Part shown: one piece after another, positions 6,653 to 16,642 of the stretch
Numbering within the stretch: the first letter of the stretch is position 1
How the letters are laid out: each line of letters begins with the position of its first letter
From: Cesiribacter sp. SM1
Lineage (GTDB): Bacteria > Bacteroidota > Bacteroidia > Cytophagales > Cyclobacteriaceae
Length of the DNA stretch: 64,000 nucleotides
Direction of reading: 5' to 3'
Assembly (NCBI RefSeq): GCF_020178975.1
Contig: NZ_JAHXBU010000088.1
Location: forward strand, 1-64,000
The notes under the pieces: generated by a model
Databases searched by the model: none
What the model saw: only the letters and a program-made list of their open reading frames with translations
What the model was told of the DNA's origin: nothing
Position numbers and translations under genes: made by a program

Positions 6653-9607
6653 CTAGGATTGTAGTTCCTTAGCCTCCTCCTCCTGCTCGCTGGAAGGGGA
6701 TAGGCTTTCGAGGTACTCCACCAGGTTATGCTCATGCTCAAGGTTCAGCTTTTTCCTGATGCGGTAACGTGCTGTTTCAACACCCCTGACAGAAATATTC
6801 AGCAGGGGGGAGATTTCTTTATTGCTAAGGTTCATTTTTACAAAAGCACATAAGCGCAGCTCCCGCTGGTTAAGATCGGGATAGAGTTCCTTTAGCTTTG
6901 TGAAGAAATCGTGATGCACCTTTTCAAAGTTGGTTTCAAATACCTGCAGGTGCTCTTCGTCGGAGAGGTGATCGCCTACTTTCTTCACAATTTCACGGAG
7001 CTTAGTGCGTGATGTATCATTCTTAGAGATCTCCCGTAATGCCTTCAGGTCCTGAAGCAGATCTGAGATCACCTCACGCTTTTTAACCAGCAGCATGGTG
7101 TAATTTGCCAGCTCTTTACTTTTGTAAATAACATCTTCTTCCAGTTGTTCTTTCTCCTGGAGCATGCGTTCCTGCTCTGCTTGCAGCTTCATCTGCTGCA
7201 GTTCCAGCTCCAGTAGTTTGCGGGCCTTTTGTTCTTCGTGCCGTGTTTTATCATTCTCATAGGCTATTTTACGGCCTATCAGGTATACCAGCAATACTAT
7301 AAACAGTGCGGTAAGTACTAAGTAAAGACCCCATGCCCAGGGGGTGTTGTACCAGATGGGCTGCACTTCAAAATAGTAAACACTTTCTTTGCCATTAACC
7401 CCCAGCAGACTTCTGCTCCTTACTTTAAAGGTGTAGCGGCCAGGCCGCAGGTGGGTGTATTCTTTATAAGGAGTGCTTTTCCAGGCCGACCAGTCTGACT
7501 CTACATTCTCCAGCAGGTAGCTGTACTGCACGTTGGAGTTATTCTGCATATTTGGTGCTGAAAATTCAAAGCGGATGGTGCTGGTGTTGTGCGGCAACGC
7601 TACCCAGTTGTTAACTTCTGCCTTAACGGGGAGTCCTAACTCTTCCTGGTTTATTGTATACCGCACGCTGCTGATATGTGTCAGCACCTCCTGTTTGTTC
7701 TGCTTATTGGAAAAATCAAAAAGGTACAGACCAATGTTGGTACCAAAAAGCACGCGCTGCTCATCCAGGGGCACAATGCATTCCATGCCCCGGTTAAAAC
7801 TGCCTTTAAACTGCAGAAAGAGCTCTTTTTCTATTGAAGATTTGCCTTTTTCGCTGATAAAGTAACCGGCCTCATCATCCTGCACAAACCAGGTTCTGTC
7901 CCTGAACTGGAGTAGCTTTCGGGTATTCACATTTTTATCCAGTATGCTGTTTAGCGCTGCGTAGGGTACAAACTGGTTGTTCTGCAGGTCGTAGCTGTAA
8001 ATGCCACCATTGGTGGTAAAAACAACATCGCCTTCCCAGCGGAATACATTCACATTAAAAGGGGAGGGGAGGCCATTCTGGGTAGTAAAATGCTCCATGG
8101 AAGTAACACGGCTTAGGTCAGCATCAAGCTTTATGCGGAAAACCCCTTTATAGCCATGGCAAACCCAGTAGGTGCCGGGTGATTCGGCGGCCAGTATATC
8201 CCTGCAGGATTCGTTAAACCCGCTGATCTTGCGCAGCACCTGCCATTTTCCTTCTGGATTCTTATCCAGCAGGTAGAGTCCGTTATAGCTGCAGGCCAGG
8301 TATTGGCTGGTACTACCGGCCACCGGTATCACCTTCCAGATTCCCTCAATACTGCCAATTTTGCTGCTTTCCCTTTCATTCAGCACAAACAGCCCATGGT
8401 CGTGTGCTCCTATTACCTCGCCATCTACCAGCTGTAAAGACCAGGCCTGGCCCTCTGTTCCCTTTATTTTCTCAAAGCTCAGACTGGAGATCTCAGGGTT
8501 ATGTTTGCTAAGAGGCGTATAAAAAATACCCTGGTTGGTAGCCAGGTACATTTTATTCTGCTGCACCAGCACATCGTAGATAGAAGCATTATCAAAGAGC
8601 GTGCTTACAGGAGAATTGAAATCTATATAGTCAAGGCCGTTGTTAAGCAGCGCCCAGATGTTTCCTTTACTGGTCTGGTAGAGGTTAAGTACGGTTTTGT
8701 CCTGTATCCGCTGAAAATTCTGCTCATCCTTGTATACATAGCCATCTTCGTTCATGGCAATGATTCTGGAGCTAAGAGTACCCAGGTAGTACTGCCCGTT
8801 TGCCGACTTTATGGCATTGATCACCTGGTCCTGGGAAGTATCCTGAAAAATATCTTTCCACAGTTCTGCCTGGCCGCTACGCTGGTTGAGCAGGTAAATT
8901 TTACCTGAATTGGCAAAGGCCACCAGTTGGTTGGCTTCTTTGCCAGGCAGCAGGGCAACCACGTACTCATGGTGCAGCGCCTCAGCTGAAAAAGCATTTG
9001 AGAACTGTAGCTTTTCTACATCCAGCCGCAGCAGGCCCAGTTCTTTATCATGCACATAAAGCTGATCGTTAACAGTATATGAACGCTGAAAGGAGCTGGT
9101 GGAGGGCAACGCTGTAACATTTTTACCCCTGATGGCAATCAGCTTATTAAAGCTTCTGAAAATAACAGCCCCCTTCAGTGCATGTACCTGCCAGAGGTTT
9201 TCAAGGTCTTTATCCTGAAACTTCAGGCTATCCAGCAGCGAAGCATAATAGTATTGTCCCTGTGCATCCTGCCTGATCAGCCCCATTTCGTTGTAGCCGC
9301 CGGCATAAACATTACCGGCACCGTCAGTAGTGAGGCTACGTACAGCAGAATTGTTAGGCAGGTACACTTTATGCCAGCGTTCTCCATCAAAAACCAGGGC
9401 ACCATCGTTGTTGCCAAAATACAGAACTCCACTGGCATCTTCACACACCGACCAGAACTGTGGATCGGCATTGAAATCCTGACGCTGATAGTGCGTAATG
9501 CCCGGTACACCATACACAGGAGCAGGGCTATTTGTTTGCTCCTGCTGTGCAGCAAGATGCAGGCTGAACAACAAACAGAGGCAAAGAACCAGCAACTTAT
9601 TTCGCAT
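6653..9607 (-). CDS. Y_Y_Y-domain, membrane-spanning LuxR-type regulator of the glucan locus
   Basis: A one-piece sensor-regulator, probably in the inner membrane. From the ATG at 9607 (984 residues) it starts with a clear signal peptide (MRNKLLVLCLCLLFSLHLAA); the frame extends 16 codons further upstream. Then come about 650 residues of propeller-type repeats (motifs such as GVLYFGNNDG, GNVYAGGYNEMG), a Y_Y_Y domain ending in RPGRYTFKVRSRS, a membrane span (WGLYLVLTALFIVLLVYLIG), a long charged coiled coil, and a C-terminal LuxR/GerE helix-turn-helix (NLSNKEISPLLNISVRGVE). There is no histidine-kinase or receiver domain, so it is not a hybrid two-component protein. It is divergent from susC. 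By analogy with HTCS and SusR-like proteins it should sense an oligosaccharide in the periplasm and control the adjacent operon; that is inference. Confidence 0.85.
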   Translation of the reverse strand: MRNKLLVLCLCLLFSLHLAAQQEQTNSPAPVYGVPGITHYQRQDFNADPQFWSVCEDASGVLYFGNNDGALVFDGERWHKVYLPNNSAVRSLTTDGAGNVYAGGYNEMGLIRQDAQGQYYYASLLDSLKFQDKDLENLWQVHALKGAVIFRSFNKLIAIRGKNVTALPSTSSFQRSYTVNDQLYVHDKELGLLRLDVEKLQFSNAFSAEALHHEYVVALLPGKEANQLVAFANSGKIYLLNQRSGQAELWKDIFQDTSQDQVINAIKSANGQYYLGTLSSRIIAMNEDGYVYKDEQNFQRIQDKTVLNLYQTSKGNIWALLNNGLDYIDFNSPVSTLFDNASIYDVLVQQNKMYLATNQGIFYTPLSKHNPEISSLSFEKIKGTEGQAWSLQLVDGEVIGAHDHGLFVLNERESSKIGSIEGIWKVIPVAGSTSQYLACSYNGLYLLDKNPEGKWQVLRKISGFNESCRDILAAESPGTYWVCHGYKGVFRIKLDADLSRVTSMEHFTTQNGLPSPFNVNVFRWEGDVVFTTNGGIYSYDLQNNQFVPYAALNSILDKNVNTRKLLQFRDRTWFVQDDEAGYFISEKGKSSIEKELFLQFKGSFNRGMECIVPLDEQRVLFGTNIGLYLFDFSNKQNKQEVLTHISSVRYTINQEELGLPVKAEVNNWVALPHNTSTIRFEFSAPNMQNNSNVQYSYLLENVESDWSAWKSTPYKEYTHLRPGRYTFKVRSRSLLGVNGKESVYYFEVQPIWYNTPWAWGLYLVLTALFIVLLVYLIGRKIAYENDKTRHEEQKARKLLELELQQMKLQAEQERMLQEKEQLEEDVIYKSKELANYTMLLVKKREVISDLLQDLKALREISKNDTSRTKLREIVKKVGDHLSDEEHLQVFETNFEKVHHDFFTKLKELYPDLNQRELRLCAFVKMNLSNKEISPLLNISVRGVETARYRIRKKLNLEHEHNLVEYLESLSPSSEQEEEAKELQS

Positions 9608-9817
9608 GGGAAAAGAGCTAAGCGCTTGTAATATATTGATATACAGTTTGTACAAAATTTTGAAAGATGTTGCTTGGAGTAGCTTTTTTTAATCTACCAC
9701 TGAAGGTAATCTTTTTAAACTAAAATACTTCAGCCTTTCCGTAATAGCTTGTTGTGGTACAGAAAAGTGTGTGCAAAAATAGCTAATAAACTCTTTATTT
9801 TCAATGATTTAAAATAT

Positions 9818-9838
9818 TTGACGTAGTGTTGACGTAGT
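9818..9838. promoter_or_regulatory. perfect direct repeat TTGACGTAGT x2, 11-bp period
   Basis: TTGACGTAGT occurs twice separated by one G. The period equals about one DNA helical turn, so a protein binding both copies would sit on the same face. It is a candidate operator for the divergent LuxR-type regulator or another activator; the binding role is inferred. Confidence 0.5.
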
Positions 9839-9851
9839 AAGCCCGGAGAAG

Positions 9852-9871
9852 GGTGTAACAGAGGTGTAGCA
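9852..9871. promoter_or_regulatory. second direct repeat GGTGTAACA/GGTGTAGCA, 11-bp period
   Basis: Two nonamers differing at one base start 11 bp apart, only 14 bp downstream of the TTGACGTAGT pair. The shared 11-bp spacing of two unrelated repeat pairs suggests tandem binding sites. Function is inferred. Confidence 0.4.
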
Positions 9872-10048
9872 GTAAAATTGGATTAGTTTTCCCGTGGGCC
9901 TAGCTTGTGTAAAAATTCAGGACCGGGAAACTTCCGGAATTGAATACCTCTCTTTCTTAAAATATTAAAAAAGGATTCTATCAAGATTTGTCTTATGAAA
10001 AAAACAAGAACAAATTTTTCTACAGGCACTAAAACCATAATTAATCAG

Positions 10049-10072
10049 ATGCAATTCAGAAAACGATTGCAT
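10049..10072. promoter_or_regulatory. inverted repeat ATGCAAT-N10-ATTGCAT upstream of susC
   Basis: Perfect 7-bp arms separated by 10 bp, about 100 bp before the susC start. This has the geometry of a dimeric repressor/activator site. It could equally form a weak hairpin in the 5' leader RNA. Confidence 0.4.
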
Positions 10073-10171
10073 TAAAAGCAGATAAAATAGCATAAGGTCT
10101 TTGCGGCCCAGCGCTATGTATACTTTCTATTAAGAAATGTTAAAACCAACCAAGTACTAAACCATAAAAGT

Positions 10172-13123
10172 ATGAGAATCAGACTTTACTCATGCCTCTG
10201 GCTCCTGCTACTATCGCACTGGGGCCTTGCGCAAACAGGTACTATAACAGGGGTAGTTACAGATGCCCAAAATTCTGAAACTATTCCAGGCGTTAACGTA
10301 CGTGTTAAAAACACCACAAGAGGTGCTGTTACAGATCTGGATGGCCGCTATCAGCTGCAGGCATCTTCTAACGATACACTTATATTTTCTTTTATAGGTT
10401 ACCTGTCTGAGGAAATAAAGGTGGGCAACAGAACTACAATTGATGTATCACTAAGCCCAAACATTGAAACCCTTAGTGAAATAGTAGTAGTAGGCTACGG
10501 TACCCAGGAGAAAAAAGACATCACCGGTTCTGTGTCTACTGTTGGCAGCGAAGAATTTGCATCCCGCCCCAATGTACAGGTGGCCTCTCTGTTACAGGGT
10601 AAGGCAGCCGGTGTGCAGGTAATGTCGTCGTCTGGTAAGCCTGGTGCAGGCCTTAACATCAGGATCAGGGGTACCAACTCCATTAACGCTGGCAGCGGCC
10701 CGCTATATGTAGTAGATGGAGTGCCTACCAGCGACACCCGTTCCTTAAACCCTGCAGATATTGAAAGCATCTCTGTACTGAAAGATGCTTCATCTGCTGC
10801 CATCTATGGAGCACAGGGTGCGAATGGTGTTGTGCTGATTACGACTAAAAGAGGTACTGAAGAAAAACCACGCTTTGAGTTTTCTGCTTACAGGGGCTAT
10901 TCAACTGTATGGAATACGTTGAAGGTGCTCAACTCAGAGCAGTACAGAGACCTGATGACGGAATTAGGTCGTAACACAAACTGGGACCTGTATACAGCTA
11001 ATACTGACTGGCAGAAGGAAGTGTTCCAGCCGGGAACTTCACAGAACTACCAGCTTTCTTTAACTGGTAAAAGCAACAAAACGGCTTATTACCTTTCCGG
11101 TGGCTGGACGCAGCAGGAAGGTGCCGTGCGCAGTTCCGAAATGGAGCGCTACAGCTTTAAAGTAAACCTCGATCAGGAGGTGAACAGCTGGCTTAACCTG
11201 GGTACCAGGATTGGCCTCACAAATTACAAGGATGTAGACGTAAGTGATAATGCTGCCATCAACCAGGGTGGTGTTATACTGGGTGTGCTTTCAACACCTT
11301 CGGTAATTGGCATCTATAATCCCGATGGTACTTTTACCAGTAACCCTTTCCAGAACTGGGAAAACCCAATTTCCAGCACTGATGGTTCTGTTCGCGGATA
11401 TAAAAACAACCGCCTGTTGGGTAATGTTTTTGCCGAAATCACCCTCCTGGAAGGACTGAAGTTCAGGTCTAACCTTGGTGTTGACTACAGCATGGCAAGT
11501 TCTGACTACTTCCTTGATCCATTCCGCACCAGCTATGGCCGTGCAATGAGTGGCATTGGCAGGTATGAATCATGGGAAACCAACTACTACATCTGGGATA
11601 ATACCTTAAGCTACGAAAAGAATATTGGTGAGCATAATTTTAGTGTAATGGCGGGTACAGTGGCGCAGAAATACCGTTGGGAAAATGCCTCACTGGAGAG
11701 AAGAAACTTTGCCAGCGACCAGATTGTGACACCTAATGGTGGTGCAGAGTTATTTGCAGCCACTGCTGATAATTCTGAAAGAACAAACGCCTCGGTTATT
11801 GGACGTGTTAACTACGATTATGCAGACAAATATTTGGTTACTGCTAACTTCCGTACAGATGGTTCCAGCAACTTTGGTAGTGGTAAACGCTGGGGTTACT
11901 TCCCTTCTTTCTCACTGGGCTGGAGAATTTCTGAAGAAGGTTTTCTGCGGGACATCAGTGCACTAACAGATCTGAAGATCAGGGCTGGCTGGGGTATTGT
12001 AGGCAATGATGCGATTGGAACATATGGTTACATCGGACGTGTAGGCAGCGGTGGTAACTATCCCATTGGTGGTGTTGTAATGCCCGGAACATATCCTGCA
12101 TCTATCGAAAACAGAGACCTGAAGTGGGAAGGATCTCAGCAGACTAACATAGGTATTGATCTTTCTGTGCTGAACAACAGGATTATTTTCACTGCAGATG
12201 CGTACCTGAAAAGAATCAATGACCTGCTGCTTGATGCGCCACTGCCACGTTCAACAGGCTTTAACAGTGCAAGACAGAATATTGGACAGTTGGAAAACAA
12301 AGGTCTTGAGTTTATGCTGACAACCAAGAACTTAGTGGATGAGCTGCGCTGGGAAACTGACTTTAACATCAGCTTTAACCGGAATAAAGTAACTGATTTA
12401 GTAGGACAGGAGCAGTTTTCCGGAAATGTTGCTGGCAGGGGTGAGGTGAGCCTGGTGCGTGAAGGTTTGCCGCTTGGTACCTTCTATGGTTATGTAATGG
12501 GTGGTGTAGATCCTGCCACCGGAGACGTATACTATATTACCAAAGATGGTGAAAGCACTTTTGAACCAACTGCCGAAGATCGTACCGTCATTGGCAATGC
12601 CAATCCGGACTTCTTCTATGGTATGACAAACAACTTCTCCTACAAAGGTTTTGGCCTTAGCATTTTCCTGCAGGGATCACAGGGTAACGACATTTTCAAT
12701 GCTACCCGTGTAGAAACTGAAGGCATGCTGGATCCTAAAAACCAGACCATTGCAGTATTAAACCGCTGGAGACAGCCAGGTGATGTAACCGATATTCCAA
12801 GAGCCGTTTGGGGCAGTACAGACAACTCACTTGCCTCTACCCGTTTTGTAGAAGATGGTTCTTATCTGCGTGTAAAAGCAGCGACGCTTAGCTACGATCT
12901 GCCAACATCGCTGATCAGCCGTGCAAAACTGGGTAGTGTAAGGATTTATGCAACAGGCGAAAACCTGCTGACCTTTACCAGCTACTCTGGCTTCGATCCT
13001 GAAGTAAACGCATTTGCAGGTAATAGCAACAATGATACCCAAAAGAACACCGCGCTGGGTATTGACTTTGGCACCTATCCGCAGACCAGAAATATCATCT
13101 TCGGATTAAATGTATCATTCTAA
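10172..13123 (+). CDS. SusC/RagA-type TonB-dependent outer-membrane transporter
   Basis: Outer-membrane beta-barrel that imports oligosaccharides using TonB energy. The 983-residue protein has a signal peptide (LWLLLLSHWGLAQ), a carboxypeptidase-like beta-sandwich at about 23-105 (ITGVVTDAQNSETIPGVNVR), the SEIVVVGYGTQEKKDITGSV stretch that marks SusC proteins (IVVVGYGTQ acts like a TonB box), a plug domain with IRGTNSINAGSGPLYVVDGV, and a barrel ending in the aromatic-terminated FGLNVSF. It is the first gene of the operon and is followed after 15 bp by susD, the universal pairing of these families. Substrate is inferred from the glycosidases downstream, not from this sequence. Confidence 0.95.
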   Translation: MRIRLYSCLWLLLLSHWGLAQTGTITGVVTDAQNSETIPGVNVRVKNTTRGAVTDLDGRYQLQASSNDTLIFSFIGYLSEEIKVGNRTTIDVSLSPNIETLSEIVVVGYGTQEKKDITGSVSTVGSEEFASRPNVQVASLLQGKAAGVQVMSSSGKPGAGLNIRIRGTNSINAGSGPLYVVDGVPTSDTRSLNPADIESISVLKDASSAAIYGAQGANGVVLITTKRGTEEKPRFEFSAYRGYSTVWNTLKVLNSEQYRDLMTELGRNTNWDLYTANTDWQKEVFQPGTSQNYQLSLTGKSNKTAYYLSGGWTQQEGAVRSSEMERYSFKVNLDQEVNSWLNLGTRIGLTNYKDVDVSDNAAINQGGVILGVLSTPSVIGIYNPDGTFTSNPFQNWENPISSTDGSVRGYKNNRLLGNVFAEITLLEGLKFRSNLGVDYSMASSDYFLDPFRTSYGRAMSGIGRYESWETNYYIWDNTLSYEKNIGEHNFSVMAGTVAQKYRWENASLERRNFASDQIVTPNGGAELFAATADNSERTNASVIGRVNYDYADKYLVTANFRTDGSSNFGSGKRWGYFPSFSLGWRISEEGFLRDISALTDLKIRAGWGIVGNDAIGTYGYIGRVGSGGNYPIGGVVMPGTYPASIENRDLKWEGSQQTNIGIDLSVLNNRIIFTADAYLKRINDLLLDAPLPRSTGFNSARQNIGQLENKGLEFMLTTKNLVDELRWETDFNISFNRNKVTDLVGQEQFSGNVAGRGEVSLVREGLPLGTFYGYVMGGVDPATGDVYYITKDGESTFEPTAEDRTVIGNANPDFFYGMTNNFSYKGFGLSIFLQGSQGNDIFNATRVETEGMLDPKNQTIAVLNRWRQPGDVTDIPRAVWGSTDNSLASTRFVEDGSYLRVKAATLSYDLPTSLISRAKLGSVRIYATGENLLTFTSYSGFDPEVNAFAGNSNNDTQKNTALGIDFGTYPQTRNIIFGLNVSF

Positions 13124-13138
13124 TTGTCACAGATCATT

Positions 13139-14629
13139 ATGAAATCCAAACATATAATCCTATATGCACTAGGCCTATCGCTGGCTATAGGTGGTACTTC
13201 CTGCGAAGATTACCTTGACATTAACCCAATTTCTGATGAAACCATAGACAATGCCTATGTAACGGGCTCTCAGCTGGAGGCTGCCCTTACCGGGGTTTAT
13301 GAATCGTTTCAGTCGTCAGACTACTATGTGTGGGATAACGTGCTGTTCCAGGATGTAATGGCCGACAACTACTACGCCGGAGGCGACAACCCCGAGATCT
13401 TTGCAATCGATGCGGTAGAGGTTACTCCAACCAACAGCCGTGTATTTGGCGCCTGGTCTTCCATTTACAATGCAATCTCCAAAGCTAACCTGGTGCTGGA
13501 GCGGGTTCCACTGCTGCAGGATCCAACCTTAAGCGAAGAGCGCAGAGCACAGATGTTGGGAGAAGCTGCATTTCTGCGTGCTTACCACTATTACAACCTG
13601 GTGAAAATGTGGGGTGGTGTTCCGCTGGTGCTGGAAACAGTAAAATCTGCCGATCCTGCAGCGGTACGTTTACCGCGGGCCACTGCAGAAGCGGTATATA
13701 CGCAAATTATTGCTGACCTGGAGTTTGCGCTGGATAACCGCCTGCCGGATACTTACGGTAGCGATGCCAGTGTGAATAAAGCCCGTGCTACAAAAGGGGC
13801 AGCCAATGCGTTGCTGGCACATGTTTACGCGCAAAAGCCAAACCCTGATTATAACAAAGTACTGCAGTATGCAAATGCTGTAATCAACAGTCCTGCCGGC
13901 TATAGCTTGCTGCAGGATTACCGTCACCTTTTCGATGGTGCTCATTTCAATAATGATGAGTCAATCATGGAGGTGCAGTTCCTGGGTGCTAACGAAGGTA
14001 ACTGGGCACCACAAATGCACCTGCCACCTTCCATCAGCGGCGATACCTGGAGAAAATTTGTGGTGCCTTCTCACGACCTGGTAAATGCTTTCGATAGCGA
14101 AGGTGATGAGATCCGCAAAGACGCCAGCATCCTGTTCGAATCAGCACCCTGGGTAGATGAGTTCTGGGGCAACGCCACTAACAGCGAAATTCCTTTTGCC
14201 TACAAGTGGAAGAATGCCATGGGTTGGGCAAGCACCGACCGTCAGTATATCTTCCGGCTGGGTGATATCATCCTGCTGAAGGCAGAAGCCCTGAACGAGC
14301 TGAACCGCCCGACAGAAGCTGCTGCAGAAGTAAATACTATTAGAGCCAGGGTAGACCTGCCTGCAGTGTCTGATGCTACTGCTGCCTCGCAGGAGGCTAT
14401 GCGTGAAGTAATTCTGAAAGAGCGCCGACTGGAACTGGCCCAGGAAGCACAGCGCTGGGACGACCTGCGCCGCTATGGGGTAGCCATTGAGGTGATGAAC
14501 AGCCTGAATGAAATTGACCTGCGTAATGGGCAGAGAGTAAACTACAATGTAACGCAAAGCGATTTGTTGCTGCCAATTCCGCAGCAGGAGATCAACAGAA
14601 ATCCTAACCTGGAGCAAAATCCTTTATAA
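13139..14629 (+). CDS. SusD/RagB-family glycan-binding lipoprotein
   Basis: Surface lipoprotein that caps the SusC barrel and binds the glycan. Starting at the ATG at 13139 (a TTG at 13124 is also in frame) it has 496 residues with the lipobox IGGTSC. Typical SusD motifs follow: EDYLDINPISDETIDNAY, LRAYHYYNLVKMWGGVPLV (a TPR-like helix pair), and the C-terminal KERRLELAQEAQRWDDLRRY with the terminal LLPIPQQEINRNPNL signature. Translated from the same transcript as susC; a strong stem-loop follows the stop codon. Family assignment is secure; the ligand is not visible from sequence. Confidence 0.95.
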   Translation: MKSKHIILYALGLSLAIGGTSCEDYLDINPISDETIDNAYVTGSQLEAALTGVYESFQSSDYYVWDNVLFQDVMADNYYAGGDNPEIFAIDAVEVTPTNSRVFGAWSSIYNAISKANLVLERVPLLQDPTLSEERRAQMLGEAAFLRAYHYYNLVKMWGGVPLVLETVKSADPAAVRLPRATAEAVYTQIIADLEFALDNRLPDTYGSDASVNKARATKGAANALLAHVYAQKPNPDYNKVLQYANAVINSPAGYSLLQDYRHLFDGAHFNNDESIMEVQFLGANEGNWAPQMHLPPSISGDTWRKFVVPSHDLVNAFDSEGDEIRKDASILFESAPWVDEFWGNATNSEIPFAYKWKNAMGWASTDRQYIFRLGDIILLKAEALNELNRPTEAAAEVNTIRARVDLPAVSDATAASQEAMREVILKERRLELAQEAQRWDDLRRYGVAIEVMNSLNEIDLRNGQRVNYNVTQSDLLLPIPQQEINRNPNLEQNPL

Positions 14630-14632
14630 TTC

Positions 14633-14683
14633 AGCAGTGGCAGCAGGCTGGTTAAGAAAACTCATGCCTGCTGCCTAACTGCT
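14633..14683 (+). other. intercistronic stem-loop susD/susE-like
   Basis: AGCAGT-GGCAGCAGGC pairs with GCCTGCTGCC-TA-ACTGCT: sixteen base pairs with a two-base bulge and a 17-base loop, starting four bases after the susD stop. There is no U-run, so it is unlikely to be a strong intrinsic terminator. It may protect the susCD part of the mRNA or reduce read-through. Confidence 0.6.
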
Positions 14684-14727
14684 ACCGATGAGCTCAAAAC
14701 AGAAACAAATACGCTAATTACAACAGT

Positions 14728-16464
14728 ATGAAAAAGTTACATCTATATACATATCTGCTGATCATGCTAGCTGTAGTGTGGTCGTGTGAAGAAAAAGATA
14801 ACCTCGATCCAATTGGTAACTGGGAACTGAGCACCCCTGCAATCATTTCACCAGCAGATAATACCACCATCGTTCTGGATGAAACAGTACCCACTACGCC
14901 TGTGCGCTTTGAGTGGGGACCTGCAGAATCCAGCAAAGGATACGGTGTTAAGTATTTCTTTGTACTTGACTCTGCCAACAGTGAAGATTTCAGCACGCCT
15001 ATTATGCGTGTAGCCTCTGCCGATAATGGTAAAGGCCTTTTTGTAACCCCAACGGCCCGCCAGATAGACCAGGCACTTTCCATGGCCGGTTATGAGGCAG
15101 GTACCACCATTAACCTGAAATGGGGTGTAATTGCACAGTCGCTAAGCAAGGAAGCTGTAGTATCGCAGCCCATTGCCATCACTCGCTTCCTTACAGAGTC
15201 GGCCCCGCTTACACTCTATATTTCAGGCGCAGCTACTGAGAAAGGTGCAGATGTTACACAGGCCATTGCCATGAAGGCATTTAAAGATGCTGATGGTAAC
15301 CCAGCTAACATATTCGAGATCTACACCTCGCTGAAAGCAGGAGAGGGCTTTAAGTTCTACAGCCAGCCAGCTGCGCAATCTATGGTATATGGTGGTGCTA
15401 ACGGCCAGCTGGTGAAAAATGGCGAGGCAATTACTGCAACAGAAGCAGGCCAGTACCGCATAACGGTTAACTTCGAAAATAATACTTATAACCTCCTGAA
15501 AATTGACAAATGGAGTGTGGTAGGTGATATTATTGAAGGTGGCTGGGGAGGCGATGCCCCGCTGCAGTACAAAGGCAACAGTGTATGGCAGGGTAGTATT
15601 AACGTGGTGAAGCCTGCAGGTTACGTATTCCGTGCCAATGGCGATTGGGCTTACCTGCTGAAATGGATTGAAGGTTCCAGCAATGAACTGGTTATGGAAT
15701 CGCAGGCTGCCGCCCAGGGAATTGAGTTTGATGATATTCAGTTTACAGAAGAAGCAGGTAAATACCTGTTTACACTTAACCTTGCTGCTGGTAAATACAC
15801 CTACACCATAGAGGAAGATAACAGCACTGAAGAACCAGCCGAAACACCCGAAACACTGTTCCTGCTATCTGATGGCGCTGTTGTGGCAGAGCTTAACAAA
15901 AACGGCGACAGCTTTACCACTGCAAATTTCCTGGCACTGGAGGCATCTAAAACCTATAGCCTGAATACAGCAGAAGATGGCTCCGGAGACTCCTATACTT
16001 TAGAGACGCCTATAGGTGAAACAGGTAATACCGGAGGAGATGCGGTAACTGGAAACGCGGTACTGCTGAGTGGTAATGACGCTATCAGCGTAGCACGCGA
16101 CCAGGCTTACCAGCTTACTTTTAATTTTGCAGATGGCAGCCTTGCCTGGAAGCACTATAACATAAAACTGTTCCATTGGGAAGATGCGGATGGTGGCTGG
16201 GATACTCGTAATGAATTCCTGATGACTTACGTGCATCCTTATAAGTATGAGGTAACTACTGATCTTAGTGCAAACTATGCAATGAAGTTCAACTCTCCCT
16301 GGGATGTTGAGATGGGAGCTGATGATCCTGCTGCTTTAACTGGTACCATGACCAATAAAGGAGGATCTAACTTCAAGAATATCACAGAATCTGGTAACTA
16401 CAAGGTAACCATAGAAGTAGCACCTGATTACGCTACTGGTACCTATACGTTCGTGAAACAATAA
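14728..16464 (+). CDS. SusE/SusF-like outer-membrane glycan-binding lipoprotein
   Basis: Surface lipoprotein of 578 residues with lipobox VVWSC (Cys20). The N-terminal SusE-type domain (about 30-150) carries the family wording STPAIISPADNTTIVLDE and VRFEWGPAESSKGYGVKYFF. It is followed by repeated beta-rich modules: one around TLYISGAATEKGADVTQA, one around WSVVGDIIEGGWGGDAPLQY, and a last one around HYNIKLFHWEDADGGWD. The tryptophan-rich modules probably bind glycan at the cell surface alongside SusD. Position third in the operon matches susE in starch and other systems. It does not have catalytic motifs. The exact number of modules would need structure prediction. Confidence 0.82.
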   Translation: MKKLHLYTYLLIMLAVVWSCEEKDNLDPIGNWELSTPAIISPADNTTIVLDETVPTTPVRFEWGPAESSKGYGVKYFFVLDSANSEDFSTPIMRVASADNGKGLFVTPTARQIDQALSMAGYEAGTTINLKWGVIAQSLSKEAVVSQPIAITRFLTESAPLTLYISGAATEKGADVTQAIAMKAFKDADGNPANIFEIYTSLKAGEGFKFYSQPAAQSMVYGGANGQLVKNGEAITATEAGQYRITVNFENNTYNLLKIDKWSVVGDIIEGGWGGDAPLQYKGNSVWQGSINVVKPAGYVFRANGDWAYLLKWIEGSSNELVMESQAAAQGIEFDDIQFTEEAGKYLFTLNLAAGKYTYTIEEDNSTEEPAETPETLFLLSDGAVVAELNKNGDSFTTANFLALEASKTYSLNTAEDGSGDSYTLETPIGETGNTGGDAVTGNAVLLSGNDAISVARDQAYQLTFNFADGSLAWKHYNIKLFHWEDADGGWDTRNEFLMTYVHPYKYEVTTDLSANYAMKFNSPWDVEMGADDPAALTGTMTNKGGSNFKNITESGNYKVTIEVAPDYATGTYTFVKQ

Positions 16465-16497
16465 GTTGATTTGGTTTAGTGTAGCAAACTGTCGGTA

Positions 16498-16520
16498 CCC
16501 CCTGCTGCTATGGCAGGGGG
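16498..16520 (+). other. intercistronic stem-loop susE-like/GH30
   Basis: CCCCCTGC, loop TGCTATG, GCAGGGGG: a perfect 8-bp GC-rich stem 33 bases after the susE-like stop codon. No U-run follows. It is a second structured junction in the same operon. Confidence 0.55.
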
Positions 16521-16642
16521 CCGGGAGTTTATTTGCAGACTTAACCCTTACGCATTGTTAAAAACAGCTGATGACCAGGAGTTTGAGGTGACATTGTTCC
16601 TCGAGAACCCTCTCGTCAGCACTACCTTTAGATTTACAACCT

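Larger units (their letters stand above)
9608..10171. promoter_or_regulatory. 564-bp divergent control region between regulator and susC
   Basis: This AT-rich stretch holds no credible gene. It contains two sets of direct repeats with an 11-bp period (9818-9838 and 9852-9871) and an inverted repeat (10049-10072), each listed separately. No perfect TAnnTTTG -7 element was found; AATATTTG at 9813-9820 matches at seven of eight positions. Its size, repeats and position between regulator and target operon make it the obvious site for regulator binding. Confidence 0.55.
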
